From NCBI GenBank assembly GCA_963819175.1, contig CAWFVJ010000004.1, positions 62,001 to 126,000 of the forward strand: DNA of 64,000 nucleotides, read 5' to 3'. Below, piece by piece: positions 8,921 to 18,635 of the stretch. The number at the start of each line of letters is the position of its first letter. The first letter of the stretch is position 1. Below the pieces are notes generated by a model that did no database searches, was not told the origin of the DNA, and saw only the letters and a program-made list of their open reading frames with translations. Made by a program: the position numbers and the translations under genes. The stretch comes from CAWBRT01 sp963819175. Lineage in GTDB: Bacteria > Acidobacteriota > Terriglobia > Terriglobales > Acidobacteriaceae.

Positions 8921-9836
8921 TTAGTAGCCATACTCGACACGGCCGTCGGGATGAATGATGGCCCGCGAGCGTCGCGCCGGCCAGCACTGGGTGTTAACGG
9001 CAACAGGATTCTGGGTGATGTGCGTGTAAGCCATCTCGATATGAACCGCCAGAGTCGAGACATCTCCGCCTAATCCCATGGGGCCGCGCCCGGTGGAATT
9101 GATGGCCTCTTCGAGTTCCACTTCCATCTTGGCGATCTCCGGGTCGGGGTTGCGCTGCCCGACCGGCCGCAGGATCGCGTCCTTGGCGAGCTTCGCGACC
9201 AGATCGGCGGTGCCGCCGATGCCCACGCCGATAATGCCGGGAGGACACGGATTGCCGCCGCTTTCGATGACCGTGTCCAACGACGAATTTCTTCAGCGCC
9301 TTGACGCCATGCGACGGGTAGTACATCTGCATCTTGCTCATGTTTTCCGAGCCCGAGCCCTTGGGCGCCATCAGGATGTCGAGCGTGTCGGTTTCGTCCG
9401 TGAAGTCGAAATAGATCACCGGCAGACCCGGGCCGACCGAGGTCTGCGGATTCACCCGGGTGAGCGGGTGGGTGGAGCTGCCGCGAAACGGAAACTCCAG
9501 GGTGGCGCGTTTGGCGCCCTCGGCAAGCCGGTTCTTGATCTCGAAGCCGTTCCAGCGGAAATTTCGAGCCGATCTTGAGCTTATAGATGGGCAGGCCGGT
9601 GTCCTGGCAGATGAGGGTCTTGTTCGCGGTCGGCGATCTCGATAGTCTTGAAGATGGCATCGAATGCGGCTCGCGCGCCGTGGCTGCTTCTCCCGGGCGT
9701 AAGCCTTCTTCAGCGCTTCGCGGACGTCTGGCGGCAGATCGCAAAGGGCGCGTATGTAAGTCTGTTTGGCCGCCTCTTCCACGATTCCGTAATCGAAGTC
9801 GGTGGCGATTCTCGCTGCTTCGTGCATGGTGGTCAC
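8921..9836 (-). CDS. Class I fumarate hydratase, alpha subunit (several frameshifts)
   Basis: Catalytic subunit carrying the 4Fe-4S cluster. Three conserved cysteine motifs can be seen in different frames: LICQDTGLP (about 9610), GGNPCPPGI (about 9250) and NTQCWPARR (about 8970). Between them are SSTHPLTRVNPQTSVGPGLP and GSGSENMSKM, typical of the family. Breaks near 9680, 9620, 9560 and 9282; summed length about 304 residues, normal for a split alpha subunit. The start is GTG at 9836, overlapping the stop of the cytochrome gene (GTGA), with AAGGAG before it; an ATG three codons in is possible. Confidence 0.85.
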
Positions 9837-11368
9837 TGTCTCCTTCCGTCGTCCAACTGCCCGGCAGGTATCACACTTGCCTGGGTTGGGTCACTCTTTG
9901 GCCCTGACAAGCTAACAGCGGGCTTCCACCCCAGCGCTTCAAAAGCCGAAGCGCCGGGGGCCCCGGCCTTGTCGGGGAACTTTGCAAAATCTCCCCGTCT
10001 CAGAATTTTCTGCTGGTACCTGCTGAAATCCAGCGCCAGCACGAAATCGGCCAGGACCTGCAGGTCGGCGTCCGGAAGGTTGTACTTGGGCATGATCGAG
10101 TGCGGCTGACCGCTTGCGGGTTCTTGATGTACCTGGCCAGAGTAATCCTTGGTTCTGTGGCGGCCACATGTTGGCCAGGTCGGGTCCGGTGCGGTGTCCG
10201 CCTTGGCCGCTGGATCTGGTGGCAGTAGGCGCACTCCCGGTCGGCGAAAAGATAGAGGCCGCGTTGCTTCGCTGGCCGTGAGGGGCGGTCGGGCACGGGA
10301 ATGATCTGCCCGTAGGGCCGTGCGCCTTCGAAGCCCATGAGGGTCAGATAGACGATGGCGACGATGCAGCTTACGCCCACGCCTACGGCCAGTGGGCGAT
10401 CCGCCGCGCGGCTGGCCGACCCTTGCCAGGAAGGGCACAGCGAACAGAAGCGCAATCCCCGCCGTCGGAATGGCCAGACTGCCGACCGTCTCCCAGCTCC
10501 GGAGAAGAAGGTCAGCAGCTGGAAGAGCCACATGAAGTACCACTCGGGCCGGGGCAGGTAGGATTCGCTGAACGTGCCGGCGATTTGCTTCGCGCGGGAT
10601 CGTGCCGAAAATCGCCAGCCCGACAATCACCAGAAAGACGACGGCGAACACCAGAGCGCTGCGGAATGCGTGCTCGGGAAAGAAGCGATAACCGGTTTTT
10701 CGTGTGCCACGGCGGCATCGGGTTTCGCTTCGCCGGTTCAGCCAGACCGTGGATGCGCACCAGGTAGATGTGTATGCGGTGAACACCGCCAGCAGCGCCG
10801 GCAGCAGCAGCATGTGAATGGCGTAGAAGCGCGTGAGGGTCAGACCCGAAACGGTTTCCCCGCCGCGAATCAGCCGGGTAATGAAATCGCCGATCACCGG
10901 AATATCCCTGGGGATGTTGGAGCTGACCACGGTGGCCCAGTAAGCCTTCATGTCCCAGGGCAGAAGATAGCCCGTGAACCCCAGCCCCAGCGTGACCAGA
11001 AACAGACAGACGCCGACGATCCAGGTCGCCTCCCGCGGCGCTTTGTAGGTGCCCGAAAAGAAGTTGGCCAGCAGGTGGATGAATACCAGCAGAACCATGG
11101 CGCCCGCGCCCCAGTGATGGATGCCGCGCAGCAGCGCGCCCATCGGCACGTCCTTCATGATGTAGTCGATGGACTGGTAGGCCTTGTCCGGCGAGGGATT
11201 GTAGTACATCGCCAGAAAGATGCCGGTGACCGCCATGACGCCGAACAGGAGCGCGCACAGAGTTCCCAGGGTCGCGGACCAGCCGGTGCCGGGCAGGCAG
11301 ATCCTTGTAAAGGAAGGGCCGCAGGTATTCTTTCCAGCCGAGGCGCTCGCGCAAGTCTTGCGCGACAT
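9833..11368 (-). CDS. Cytochrome b fused to a C-terminal cytochrome c domain (many frameshifts)
   Basis: Membrane subunit of a bc-type complex, about 511 residues. The b6-like N-terminal half is readable: GVMAVTGIFLAMYYNP, heme histidines in LRGIHHWGAGAM and FIHLLANFF, then GYLLPWDMKAYWA and a further histidine in RFYAIHMLLLPAL. The C-terminal half reads FFPEHAFRSALVFAVVFLV, SYLPRPEWYFMWLFQLL and IVYLTLMGFEG. A single c-type heme motif CAYCH (about 10225) and a late IMPKYNLPDADLQVLADF segment show a fused cytochrome c. Frame breaks near 11350, 11290, 10735, 10590, 10500, 10410 and 10270. The ATG at 11368 overlaps the Rieske stop (TAATG). Takes electrons from quinol. Confidence 0.85.
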   Translation of the reverse strand: MSRKTCASASAGKNTCGPSFTRICLPGTGWSATLGTLCALLFGVMAVTGIFLAMYYNPSPDKAYQSIDYIMKDVPMGALLRGIHHWGAGAMVLLVFIHLLANFFSGTYKAPREATWIVGVCLFLVTLGLGFTGYLLPWDMKAYWATVVSSNIPRDIPVIGDFITRLIRGGETVSGLTLTRFYAIHMLLLPALLAVFTAYTSTWCASTVWLNRRSETRCRRGTRKTGYRFFPEHAFRSALVFAVVFLVIVGLAIFGTIPREANRRHVQRILPAPARVVLHVALPAADLLLRSWETVGSLAIPTAGIALLFAVPFLARVGQPRGGSPTGRRRGRKLHRRHRLSDPHGLRRRTALRADHSRARPPLTASEATRPLSFRRPGVRLLPPDPAAKADTAPDPTWPTCGRHRTKDYSGQVHQEPASGQPHSIMPKYNLPDADLQVLADFVLALDFSRYQQKILRRGDFAKFPDKAGAPGASAFEALGWKPAVSLSGPKSDPTQASVIPAGQLDDGRRQ

Positions 11369-11887
11369 TAGCCCACCTCCACGAGCAGGTGGCCCGAATC
11401 CACCTTGAAGGCGTAGCGGTCGAGCGGCCGGGGCGGCGGACCGGCGAGGACGTTGCCGTCGCGGTCGAAGTTGCCGCCATGGCAGGCGCAGCGGAAGCGG
11501 CCGGAGAGCGCGTCCCACCTCACGATGCAGCCCAGGTGCGTGCAGGCAGCGTTAAAGCAGATGATCTCGTTTCCGGTGCGCGAGACCAGGACGGGCACGG
11601 AGACCTGCTGCGGTGTAGAAGCCGCTCTTGATTTCGTACTTCATCAGCACGGTGGTGACGTCGCCGGGCTTGGATGTTGCTCCAGGGCGCCACGGGAACC
11701 CATTGTTTGGGCGTTTTGGACAGGGCTGGACCCACCGCGGTACCGGTGGCGACAGCGCCCAGCACAAGCGCCGAGCCGACGCCCAGAACGCCCACCCCCA
11801 TCTGCGTGAGGAAGGTGCGGCGATCGACCGCAGGCGCCAGGAGCGGCGGCGCTTCCGGCACGACTATCTTTGCCGGCTCGGGCTCAT
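11368..11887 (-). CDS. Rieske iron-sulfur protein (frameshifted)
   Basis: 2Fe-2S subunit of the bc-type complex, about 172 residues. The C-terminal part has both cluster motifs, CTHLGC and CACHGG. The N-terminal part has RRTFLTQMGVGVLGVGSAL, a twin-Arg-like membrane anchor, followed by VPVAPWSNIQ. Breaks near 11880, 11690 and 11610. The ATG at 11887 overlaps the sdhB stop (ATGA) but requires one missing base just after it; a TTG a few codons upstream is an alternative. Directly upstream of the cytochrome b/c gene, its expected partner. Confidence 0.85.
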
Positions 11888-12609
11888 GTCGCAAGGTGCT
11901 TGAGCGCCAGGCGCTGGATGTACTTGATGGCGCGCGTTCCGCTGATATCTTTGGGGCAAACCTCCGTGCAGTTGAATTCGGTCCGGCAGTTGTAGCAGGA
12001 CTCCAGCGCGCGGTCGAGCCGTCGGCTGAAACAGTCCGTCGCGGCTGTCGGCCAGCAGGGTGAAGGCGCGGTTCAGGGCCGCGGGGCCGGCGTAGTCCTT
12101 CGTGGTAGTGGCACATGGTGCAACTGGAGACGCAGCAGCCACAGGCGATGCACTCGGTCGCCAAGCCAATGTCCTGGCGCTCCTGCGAATCGGGCCGGAT
12201 CATGCGCCGGCTCCAGATAGTCTTCCTTGGGCTCGTAGAAGGGCAGGGTCTCTTCGTACTTCTGGAAGAACGGCTCCATGTCCACCACGAGGTCGCTTAA
12301 TCACCGGAAAGTGATTCAGCGGCCGGAGGGTGATTTCCTTGCCTGCGGGGATGTCCGAGACATTGGTCTTGCAGGCCAATGCCTCCTTGCCGTTGATGAC
12401 CATGCCGCAGGAGCCGCACATGTTGACCCGGCAGGCGTAGCGGAAAGCCACGTGGGGTCCTGCTCGCGTTGCAGGCGCAGCAAAACGTCCAGAATCGTCG
12501 TCGTCGTCTCGTCGGGAATCTCCAGCGTATAGCTGTCGAAATGACCCTCATCCGCGTTGGCTGGGTCGTATCGAAAAATCTTTACTTCCCTGGTGCTTGA
12601 CTGCGCCAT
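11884..12609 (-). CDS. sdhB: Succinate dehydrogenase/fumarate reductase iron-sulfur subunit (frameshifted)
   Basis: Electron-transfer subunit of complex II, about 241 residues, carried in at least four frames. N-terminus MAQSSTREVKIFRYDP, then FRYACRVNMCGSCGMVING (2Fe-2S), FPVIKRPRG-like stretch, ECIACGCCVSSC (4Fe-4S), and SCYNCRTEF / CTEVCP (third cluster). Breaks near 12450, 12300, 12205, 12110, 12010 and 11950. Starts at 12609 with GAGG six bases before; its TGA overlaps the Rieske ATG. Lies 84 bases after the membrane anchor gene. Confidence 0.88.
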
Positions 12610-12693
12610 GCTTTCCTCTTCACTCAACTGCAGGTTCCGCGTCGGCTGCACGTTTCACGTTTCGCGTTTCACCTCGGGCCGAGCGTTTCGCCG

Positions 12694-13076
12694 CTAATGG
12701 ATCGAGAACCAGATCGTTGCCACCACCACCACGCCCAAGGTCATCAGCCCCCAGATCAAAGCGCGCTGATACTTGACGTCCACGAGATTGAAGTCGAGCA
12801 GGATCACGCGGAGGCCAAGAGCGGCATGGAAGGAGACCACCAGCAGGAGCAGGAACTGAATGAACAGCTTGTAGGTCAGGGTGATGTGGAGAGCAAGCAG
12901 AACCACGATGGCGAGAGCGGAGATCCGCTGCCATATCCAGGCCCACATGCCGATCTTGGCGTTTTCTCTGCGATGCGGGTCGAGTTCGCCCCACTGCAAC
13001 GGTTTGCGGTAGTCGATGGCTGGTTGTCCACAGTTTCTTCCTTACAGCATTCTTTGCTACTGGTTAAAGTCGTCAT
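12694..13076 (-). CDS. sdhC: Succinate dehydrogenase membrane anchor subunit (one frameshift)
   Basis: Membrane anchor of complex II with three hydrophobic helices in about 127 residues: WQRISALAIVVLLALHITL, FIQFLLLLVVSFHAALGLRV and LIWGLMTLGVVVVATIWF. Histidines in LALHITL and SFHAALGLR are in the places expected for heme b/quinone sites. The ATG at 13076 overlaps the sdhA stop (ATGA); the reading MTTLTSSKECC... joins AIDYRKPLQWGELDPH through one lost base near 13020. Only one anchor gene is seen, where many complexes use two (sdhC and sdhD), so the complex may be a one-anchor type or a second anchor lies elsewhere. Confidence 0.8.
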
Positions 13077-14803
13077 GGCTTCCTGTATTTTTGGCAGTCT
13101 TCAAGCGATTTGTACTTGAAAACCACCGGTTTCTTTTCAATGACGGGCCTCCCATCGGCGCCGCGATGCAGGAAGGTGTTAAAGAGTCCGTAGTCGTCGC
13201 GTTGTTTGGGAAAATCCTGCCGGAAGTGCGCGCCCCTGGTTTCTTCGCGCACCCGCGCGGAGGCGGCAACCATCCGCGAGACATCGATCATGCTGCGCAG
13301 ATCGAGGGCGGTGTTGAACATCATGTTGAAGAACGGAGAACCGGTCACCTTCAGCGCAGAGACCTCTTCCGCCAGGGACTCGATCTCGCTGATTCCCTCA
13401 GTGAGCGCAGTCGCTGTCCTGGCCACGCCGACCTTGTTCCAGTTGAGTTCCTGGATCTGTTTGCGCACATCGAAGGGGCTCGGGCCGGTGGAGCGCTTCA
13501 GCGGGCGGGTGAGGACTTCGATCGCTTCTTCCACCTGGCCGCGCCTGGTTTCCTTGATGGTGCGGTTTCCGTTCGACAGGTATTTGCCGACGGACTTGCC
13601 GCACAGCCGCCCGTAGACGCACGAATCGCAGATGCCGTTTCCGCCAAGCCGATTGGCGCCGTGGACTCCGCCGGCATCTTCGCCGGCAACGAAGAGCTTC
13701 TCCAGAGAGGCCTTGCCGTCGGTGTCGATCACCGCCCCGCCCATGAAGAAGTGGGCCGAGGGCGCGACGGGAACCCGGCCGCGCGGCAAGATCGTAATTG
13801 AACTGGCGGCAGCGCTCGGCCATGCCGGGGAAGTTTTTCAGAACGAAATCGGCGCCCAGATGAGAGGCGTCAATTTGCACGCCGCCTTCGGGGCAGGCGC
13901 GTCCATTGATCATCTCAAGATACGAGGAGCGGCTAACCACGTCGCGGGTGGCGCGCTCGCCGACTTCGGGCGCGTAGTTCAGCATGTAGCGCTCGCCTAA
14001 GCCGTTGTAGAGATAGGCGCCGGCGCCGCGCAGTCCTTCTTCGAGAAGCGACCCAGCCACCACGCTACCGGCGACAATGAGGCCGGTGGGGTGGAACTGG
14101 AGCATCTCCATGTCCTTCATGATGGCGCCGGCGCGGTAGAGCATGGCGATGCCGTCGACGGACTTTTCCGGGCCGGGAGCGTGAAACCGGTAGTGCGTGG
14201 GACCGCCGCCGGTGGCGACCAGGGTGGCGGCCGCCTCGGCCACAATGAACTCACCGCGCCGCATATCGAACAGAAGCGCGCCGGTGACCATCTTGCCGGA
14301 TTCGTCCAGGAGCAGTTCGACGGCGCGGCACTCCTCCATCACGGGGATCTGCCGCTTGATCACCTGCTCGGTGAGCCGGCTGAGAATCTCGATGCCCGTC
14401 AGGTCGCCCTTGTGTACGGTGCGATCAAAGGACTGGCCGGCAAAAGGCTTCTGGTGGACCGATCCGTCCGGGTTGCGGTCGAAGAAGCAGCCGAACTTGG
14501 TTTCCATCTCCTTGATGGTGGGTGTGGCCTGCTCGACCAGCGTCTTGGCCAACTCCTGGTCGTTGATGTACTGGCCGCCCTTGAGGGTGTCCATCAAGTG
14601 CTTCTCGTGGGAGTCCCCTGAAGGTTGAGCACGACGTTGAAGCCGCCCTGAACCATGCGACTGCACCCGCCTTTGCCCTTCACGGCTTTGGTCACGATGA
14701 GGATCTTGAGTTCCGGATTGGCTTCGTGGGCATAGAGCGCGCACATTTGCGCCGCTGCACCCATCCCCACGATGAGCAGGTCAGCTCTCACCTTACGAAC
14801 CAT
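13073..14803 (-). CDS. sdhA: Succinate dehydrogenase/fumarate reductase flavoprotein subunit (two frameshifts)
   Basis: FAD-binding catalytic subunit, 576 codons. FAD site near the start (ADLLIVGMGAAAQMCALYA), substrate-site motifs LQFHPTGLIVAGSV and GERYMLNYAPEVGERATRD, and FMGGAVIDTDGKASLEKLF with GEDAGGVHGANRLGGN, which together identify the family. The second glycine of the usual GxGxxG is replaced in GMGAAA, as in several non-classical enzymes. Breaks near 14625 and 13795. First gene of an eight-gene minus-strand run; its stop overlaps the anchor gene start. Oxidises succinate to fumarate and passes electrons to SdhB. Confidence 0.9.
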
Positions 14804-15052
14804 TCAGTCTCCCTTGCGCGGCAAACGTACAGCATTTGACGTATTTCTGTCTGTGTCCCAATCTCAAAATCTGTTTGTTGTGAGCTGCATGTCTATGTAT
14901 GCAAGCGAGTTGCCAAGCTGACACTTTGAATAAAAGCCCTGTATTCGAGGATTTTGGCGGGGCGCTGGAGTTTGGCAGGCCGATATTTGGGCCCGAGAGA
15001 CCAATCTTCGGCCCGTTTTGGGGTCATTAAGACTCCTCATTGGCACGAAGAA
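14804..15052. other. Upstream region of the sdh run
   Basis: About 250 bases between sdhA (minus) and the first of three REP-like hairpins before the M13 peptidase (plus). Expected to hold the promoter of the sdh-Rieske-fum run. No convincing promoter boxes or operators were recognised. Confidence 0.4.
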
Positions 15053-15098
15053 ACTACCCCACCCTTCGCCAAAAGCAGGCGAAAGGGTAGGGCACCCG
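15053..15098 (+). repeat. REP-like hairpin, arm type CCTTCGCC
   Basis: ACTACCCCACCCTTCGCC / GGCGAAAGGGTAGGGCACCC, loop AAAAGCA. Confidence 0.8.
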
Positions 15099-15114
15099 GC
15101 TTGAGACGCAAAAG

Positions 15115-15148
15115 CCCCACCCAAGCTTCGCTTGAATGGGGCACCCGG
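15115..15148 (+). repeat. REP-like hairpin, arm type CAAGC
   Basis: CCCCACCCAAGCTTCGCTTG then AATGGGGCACCC; a short-stem member of the family, 15 bases after the previous copy. Confidence 0.65.
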
Positions 15149-15150
15149 CA

Positions 15151-15231
15151 ACTACCCCACGTCAGCCCTCAGTCACCCCAGCGAGCCGAGCCTCGCCGGG
15201 GACCCCGAGTCGGGGCGGGACGTGGGGCACC
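15151..15231 (+). repeat. REP-like hairpin (CGTCAGCCC type) with nested insert
   Basis: ACTACCCCACGTCAGCCC ... GGGCGGGACGTGGGGCACCC with the loop filled by the insert at about 15171-15213 (AGTCACCCCAGCGAGCCGAG), itself a hairpin. Same insert as at 1949-1990 and 33496-33537. Confidence 0.8.
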
Positions 15232-15336
15232 CTATCGAGCACGAATCGCCCGACTGCTTGCTTCGGCAAAACTGTTTTAGACTTGACTGACTCCGGCGGG
15301 CGCGCCTTGCGCCTGCGCCGGACGTGAGCTCTTCCT

Positions 15337-17425
15337 ATGAGAAAGACTTTACTGCTGTTCGCCTCGATGGTGGTGCTGAGCGCGTGCTGTGCGGCGCAAT
15401 CGCCCGCTGCAACTCCTTCCACCGCCGCCACGCCGAAGGAGACTCCGTTACAGGCATTGCCCTACACGCCCGGCCTCAACGTCGATGACATGGATCGCTC
15501 GGTCGACCCGTGCATGGATTTCTACACCTATTCATGCGGCGGGTGGATGAAGAAGAACCCGATTCCGCCGGACCAGGCGTCGTGGAGCGTCTACGGCAAA
15601 CTGACCGATGAGAACCAGCGCTTTCTTTGGGGAATTCTCGAAGACGCCGCGCGTCCTGTGGCGAAGCGCAGACGCGATTCAGCAGAAGATCGGAGATTTC
15701 TTCTCCTCCTGCATGGACGAAGCGGCCATTGAAAAGGCCGGGGCCGCGCCGCTGGAACCCGCGTTGCGGGAGCTGGCCGGCGTCAAGGACGTGAGTGGCC
15801 TTGCGCCCTGGGTTGCCGGGCAGCACCTGGTGACGCTTTGGCTACACCAGCATGATGTTCGGCTTCGGCTCCTCGCAGGATCTGGCGGATTCGACACAGG
15901 TGATTGCGTTTGCCAGTGCCGGGGGACTCGGGCTGCCCGACCGCGATTATTACCTGAAGACCGACGAGCGGATGGAAGAGACCCGCAAGCGCTATGTGGC
16001 TCACGTTCAGCAGATGTTCGAGTTGCTGGGCGACTCGCCAACGCAGGCCGCGCAGGAGTCGCAAACGGTGATGCGGATCGAAACCGCGATGGCCAAGGCC
16101 TCGCTGACCCGCGTCGAGCTGCGCGATCCTTACAAGATTTTCCACAAGATGAACCGCGCCGAATTGCAGGCGCTGACGCCTTCGTTCAACTGGAATGCCT
16201 ATCTCGCAACGTCGGGGGTTCCCGGCCTGCAAACGTTCAACGTTACGGAGCCGGAGTTCTTTAAGGCGCTGGAGACGCTGCTGAAATCCGAGTCGCTGGA
16301 GAACTGGAAGACTTACTTCCGCTGGCAGGTCGTCCGGCAGAACGCGCCTTACCTGTCGACGCCGTTCGTGATGGCGAATTTCGATTTCTATCGCAAGTAC
16401 CTGCAAGGGGCGGAGCAGATCAGGCCGCGGTGGAAGCGTTGCGTTCAACTGGTGGATTATCAGCTCGGCGAAGCTGTCGGCCAGGCATACGTGGCAAGAA
16501 CATTCAGCCCCGAGCTGAAGGCCCGCACGCTCAAAATGACGAAGGAAATTGAAGCCGCGATGGAGCAGGAGATCAAGGCTCTCGATTGGATGGGAGCTGA
16601 GACGAAGCAGCGCGCGCTTGAGAAGCTGCACGCCGTGGTGAACAAGATCGGCTATCCCGACCGGTGGCGCGACTACAGCCCGGTGAACGTCGTGCGCGGC
16701 GATTTCTTCGGGAACTTTCAGCGGGCCACGGAGTTCGAATCGAGACGTCAATTGAACAAAATCGGCAAGCCGGTGGATCACGGCGAGTGGCAGATCCCGC
16801 CCGCGACGGTCAACGCCTACTACGATCAGCAGATGAACGACATCAACTTTCCCGCCGGCGTGCTGCAACCGCCGCTGTTCGATCCCAAGATGGACGATGC
16901 GCCGAACTACGGCAACACGGGATCGACGATTGGCCATGAACTGACGCACGGCTTTGACGACGCGGGCACGGCAGTTCGATGCGCAGGGCAACTTGCGCGA
17001 CTGGTGGACCAAGCAGGATGCCGCGGCATTCGAAAAGCACGCCGAGTGCGTGGTGGATCAATATGCGCAGTACGTCGTGGTCGATGACATCCACATCAAC
17101 AGCAAACTGACGGAAGGCGAAGACGTTGCGGATCTCGGGGGAAGCGTGCTGGCGTATCTGGCATGGTTCAACGAGACAAAGGAGCAGAAGCTGAAGCCCA
17201 TCGGCGGATTCACGCCCGGCGCAGCGTTTCTTTATCGGCTTTGCCCAGTGGGCTTGCGAGAACGAGCGTCCGGAGAATCTTCGGATGAGCGCCATTACCG
17301 ATCCGCACTCACCCGGCAAGTATCGCATCAACGGCGTGGTCACCAACATGCCGGAGTTTCAGCAGGCGTTTCAGTGCAAGGCGGGCCAGCCCATGGTGCG
17401 GGAGCATCGCTGCAAGGTGTGGTAA
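15337..17425 (+). CDS. M13-family zinc endopeptidase (neprilysin/PepO-like), frameshifted
   Basis: Exported metallopeptidase, about 695 residues, usual for M13. It opens with a signal peptide (LLLFASMVVLSACCAAQ; the cysteine could be a lipobox). The M13 N-terminal signature VDPCMDFYTYSCGGWMK follows. The zinc site GHELTHGFDDAG is at about 16934-16969, the third ligand lies in EGEDVADLGG, and FAQWACENERPENL and VREHRCKVW close the protein. Breaks near 15650, 15835, 16970 and 17235. Alone on the plus strand between two repeat-rich gaps. Confidence 0.9.
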
Positions 17426-17442
17426 GCGGCAGCGATGGCGCC

Positions 17443-17487
17443 GGGTGCCCCATATCTGCCTGATGTTGGCAGATGTGGGTAAGTTAG
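17443..17487 (-). repeat. REP-like hairpin, reverse orientation, arm type CATCTGCC
   Basis: GGGTGCCCCATATCTGCC / GGCAGATGTGGG followed by TAAGTTAGAAT, which links it head-to-head to the next copy. The same linker and pairing occurs at 28447-28522. Confidence 0.75.
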
Positions 17488-17489
17488 AA

Positions 17490-17526
17490 TCCCATATCTG
17501 CGAAAGGCGCGCAGATATGGGGCACC
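17490..17526 (+). repeat. REP-like hairpin, arm type ATATCTGC
   Basis: TCCCATATCTGC / GCAGATATGGGGCACC; forms an inverted pair (BIME-like) with the preceding copy. Confidence 0.75.
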
Positions 17527-17528
17527 AG

Positions 17529-17592
17529 CAAACAGCAGATCTTTCGCTTTGCTCAGGATGACACCTCAAAGAGTTTTTCCGCAGCCTGTAAA
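17529..17592 (+). repeat. Half-copy of the long intergenic repeat
   Basis: AACAGCAGATCTTTCGCTTT, GCTCAGGATGACACCTC and CGCAGCCTGTAAAG match 25073-25140 almost base for base. The GCTCAGGATGACA end is shared with the full-length copies at 21051-21238 and 39518-39716. Confidence 0.65.
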
Positions 17593-17606
17593 GCTTGGCA
17601 GTGGAC

Positions 17607-17626
17607 GGCGCGGCTGAAGCCGCGCC
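17607..17626. repeat. Perfect GC-rich palindrome (second copy)
   Basis: Identical 20 bases to 6573-6592. Confidence 0.65.
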
Positions 17627-17638
17627 ACTGCGAAACGA

Positions 17639-17680
17639 ACTACCCCACGTTAGCCAAAGGAGGGCGAACGTGGGGCACCA
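17639..17680 (+). repeat. REP-like hairpin, arm type CGTTAGCC
   Basis: ACTACCCCACGTTAGCC / GGGCGAACGTGGGGCACC, loop AAAGGA. With the copies at 17443-17526 it fills the gap after the M13 peptidase. Confidence 0.75.
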
Positions 17681-17733
17681 AGACTTCGAGGTTGATTTGG
17701 TCACAGCCTCTCGCCCGTTTCCTTCAATGAAAT

Positions 17734-18497
17734 TTACTCGATGGCGAAGACGGCGTACACGGTTGCGCTGCGGTGAATCAATTGTCGTGAAACCTCGAAT
17801 TGAAGTTCCGCCGGGCTGGCAGCTCCGGAGGCGACCTTGTGCAAGGCGTCTTCAACGCATGACGCAGGCTGATTCCGCCGCGCGCCGTCGGAGCCAGCAC
17901 GGGATTCGAGTTGCTGAGGTAGATTATTTTGCCGAGCTTTGCGCCCATGTCGTTGGCCATCTGCTCGGCGATAGCGCGTGCGCGTCTCAGGGCGGCCGCG
18001 TTGGCTTTTGCATAAGCCTGATTCGGGTCAGCAAGTTCCCACGAGACTCCCTGAAAGGTGTTGGCTCCGCCGCTGCGGGCAATGCCGGTGACAAGAGAGG
18101 CATCGGCGGCCTTGACGCGCACGCGCCAATTTTCGTGCGCGGTAAAGTCGCGCTGCTTGCGCACCTCCGGCGGTGTCTGCGGATCGAAGTAAGTTGTGCG
18201 TCCAACTTCGAGCGCCGAGGTTTCGATCGCCTTGGGGTCGATCGCCGCGTTCACCAGGGCTTTGGCGATCTGCTTGGACTTTTGGCTTAGATCGTTCATT
18301 GCCGCCTGTTGGTCGGGGCCAAACGTCTGGTAGCCAAAGTTGATGAGCGCAATATCAGGTTCCAGCGTAACCTCGTCTTCCGTCGTGACGTAGATCGTGC
18401 GGTTGTTCGGTGTAATTTGCAACTCCTGCGCGGCAAGCACGCCGCTCGCAAGAATCAGCGCGCAGCAAATAGTGATCACACGGCTTGGCATGGTCAT
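17734..18497 (-). CDS. SIMPL domain protein (DUF541), exported, one frameshift
   Basis: Periplasmic or surface protein of the SIMPL family, about 253 residues. Signal peptide MPSRVITICCALILASGVLAA, then TVEDEVTLEPDIALINFGYQ-like core (TTEDEVTLEPDIALINFG), VRVKAADASLVTGIARSGG and ALRRARAIAEQMANDMGAKLG, all family hallmarks. After a break near 17840 the normal C-terminus reads SATVYAVFAIE and stops at 17734. The ATG at 18497 has GGAGGG eight bases before it. Biochemical role unknown for most members. Confidence 0.82.
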
Positions 18498-18535
18498 ATT
18501 TCCCTCCATTGCTTCCAGGGTGTAGCGGATTTGGA

Positions 18536-18635
18536 GTAGTGGGTCAATTTGGAGAATGGCCCACGTCAGCCCAAAAGCGGGGCGGGACGTGGGGCACCCC
18601 GTTGTTCTTGCAAAAAATTCAAAACGACCCACTAC
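18536..18635 (+). mobile_element. 100-bp element with terminal inverted repeats around a REP-like hairpin
   Basis: Ends are GTAGTGGGTC(A) at 18536 and GACCCACTAC at 18626-18635, an exact 10-base inverted repeat. Next to the ends are AATTTGGAG and AAAATTCAAAAC. The interior is a CACGTCAGCCC / GGGACGTGGGGCACCC hairpin. A 148-bp relative with the same ends lies at 33441-33588. No coding capacity; MITE-like, possibly moved by the RAYT or an absent transposase. Confidence 0.7.

Noticed and set aside
8316..12609. Reading the broken fumarase, cytochrome and sdhB genes as pseudogenes
   Set aside because: All catalytic cysteines and histidines and the overlapping start/stop signals are preserved, and essential genes elsewhere show the same one-base breaks; sequence error is more likely.
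13016..13801. 261-codon plus-strand frame over sdhA/sdhC
   Set aside because: Opposite strand of recognised sdh genes; no family features.
15783..17012. 409-codon minus-strand frame
   Set aside because: Antisense to the M13 peptidase with its zinc motif.
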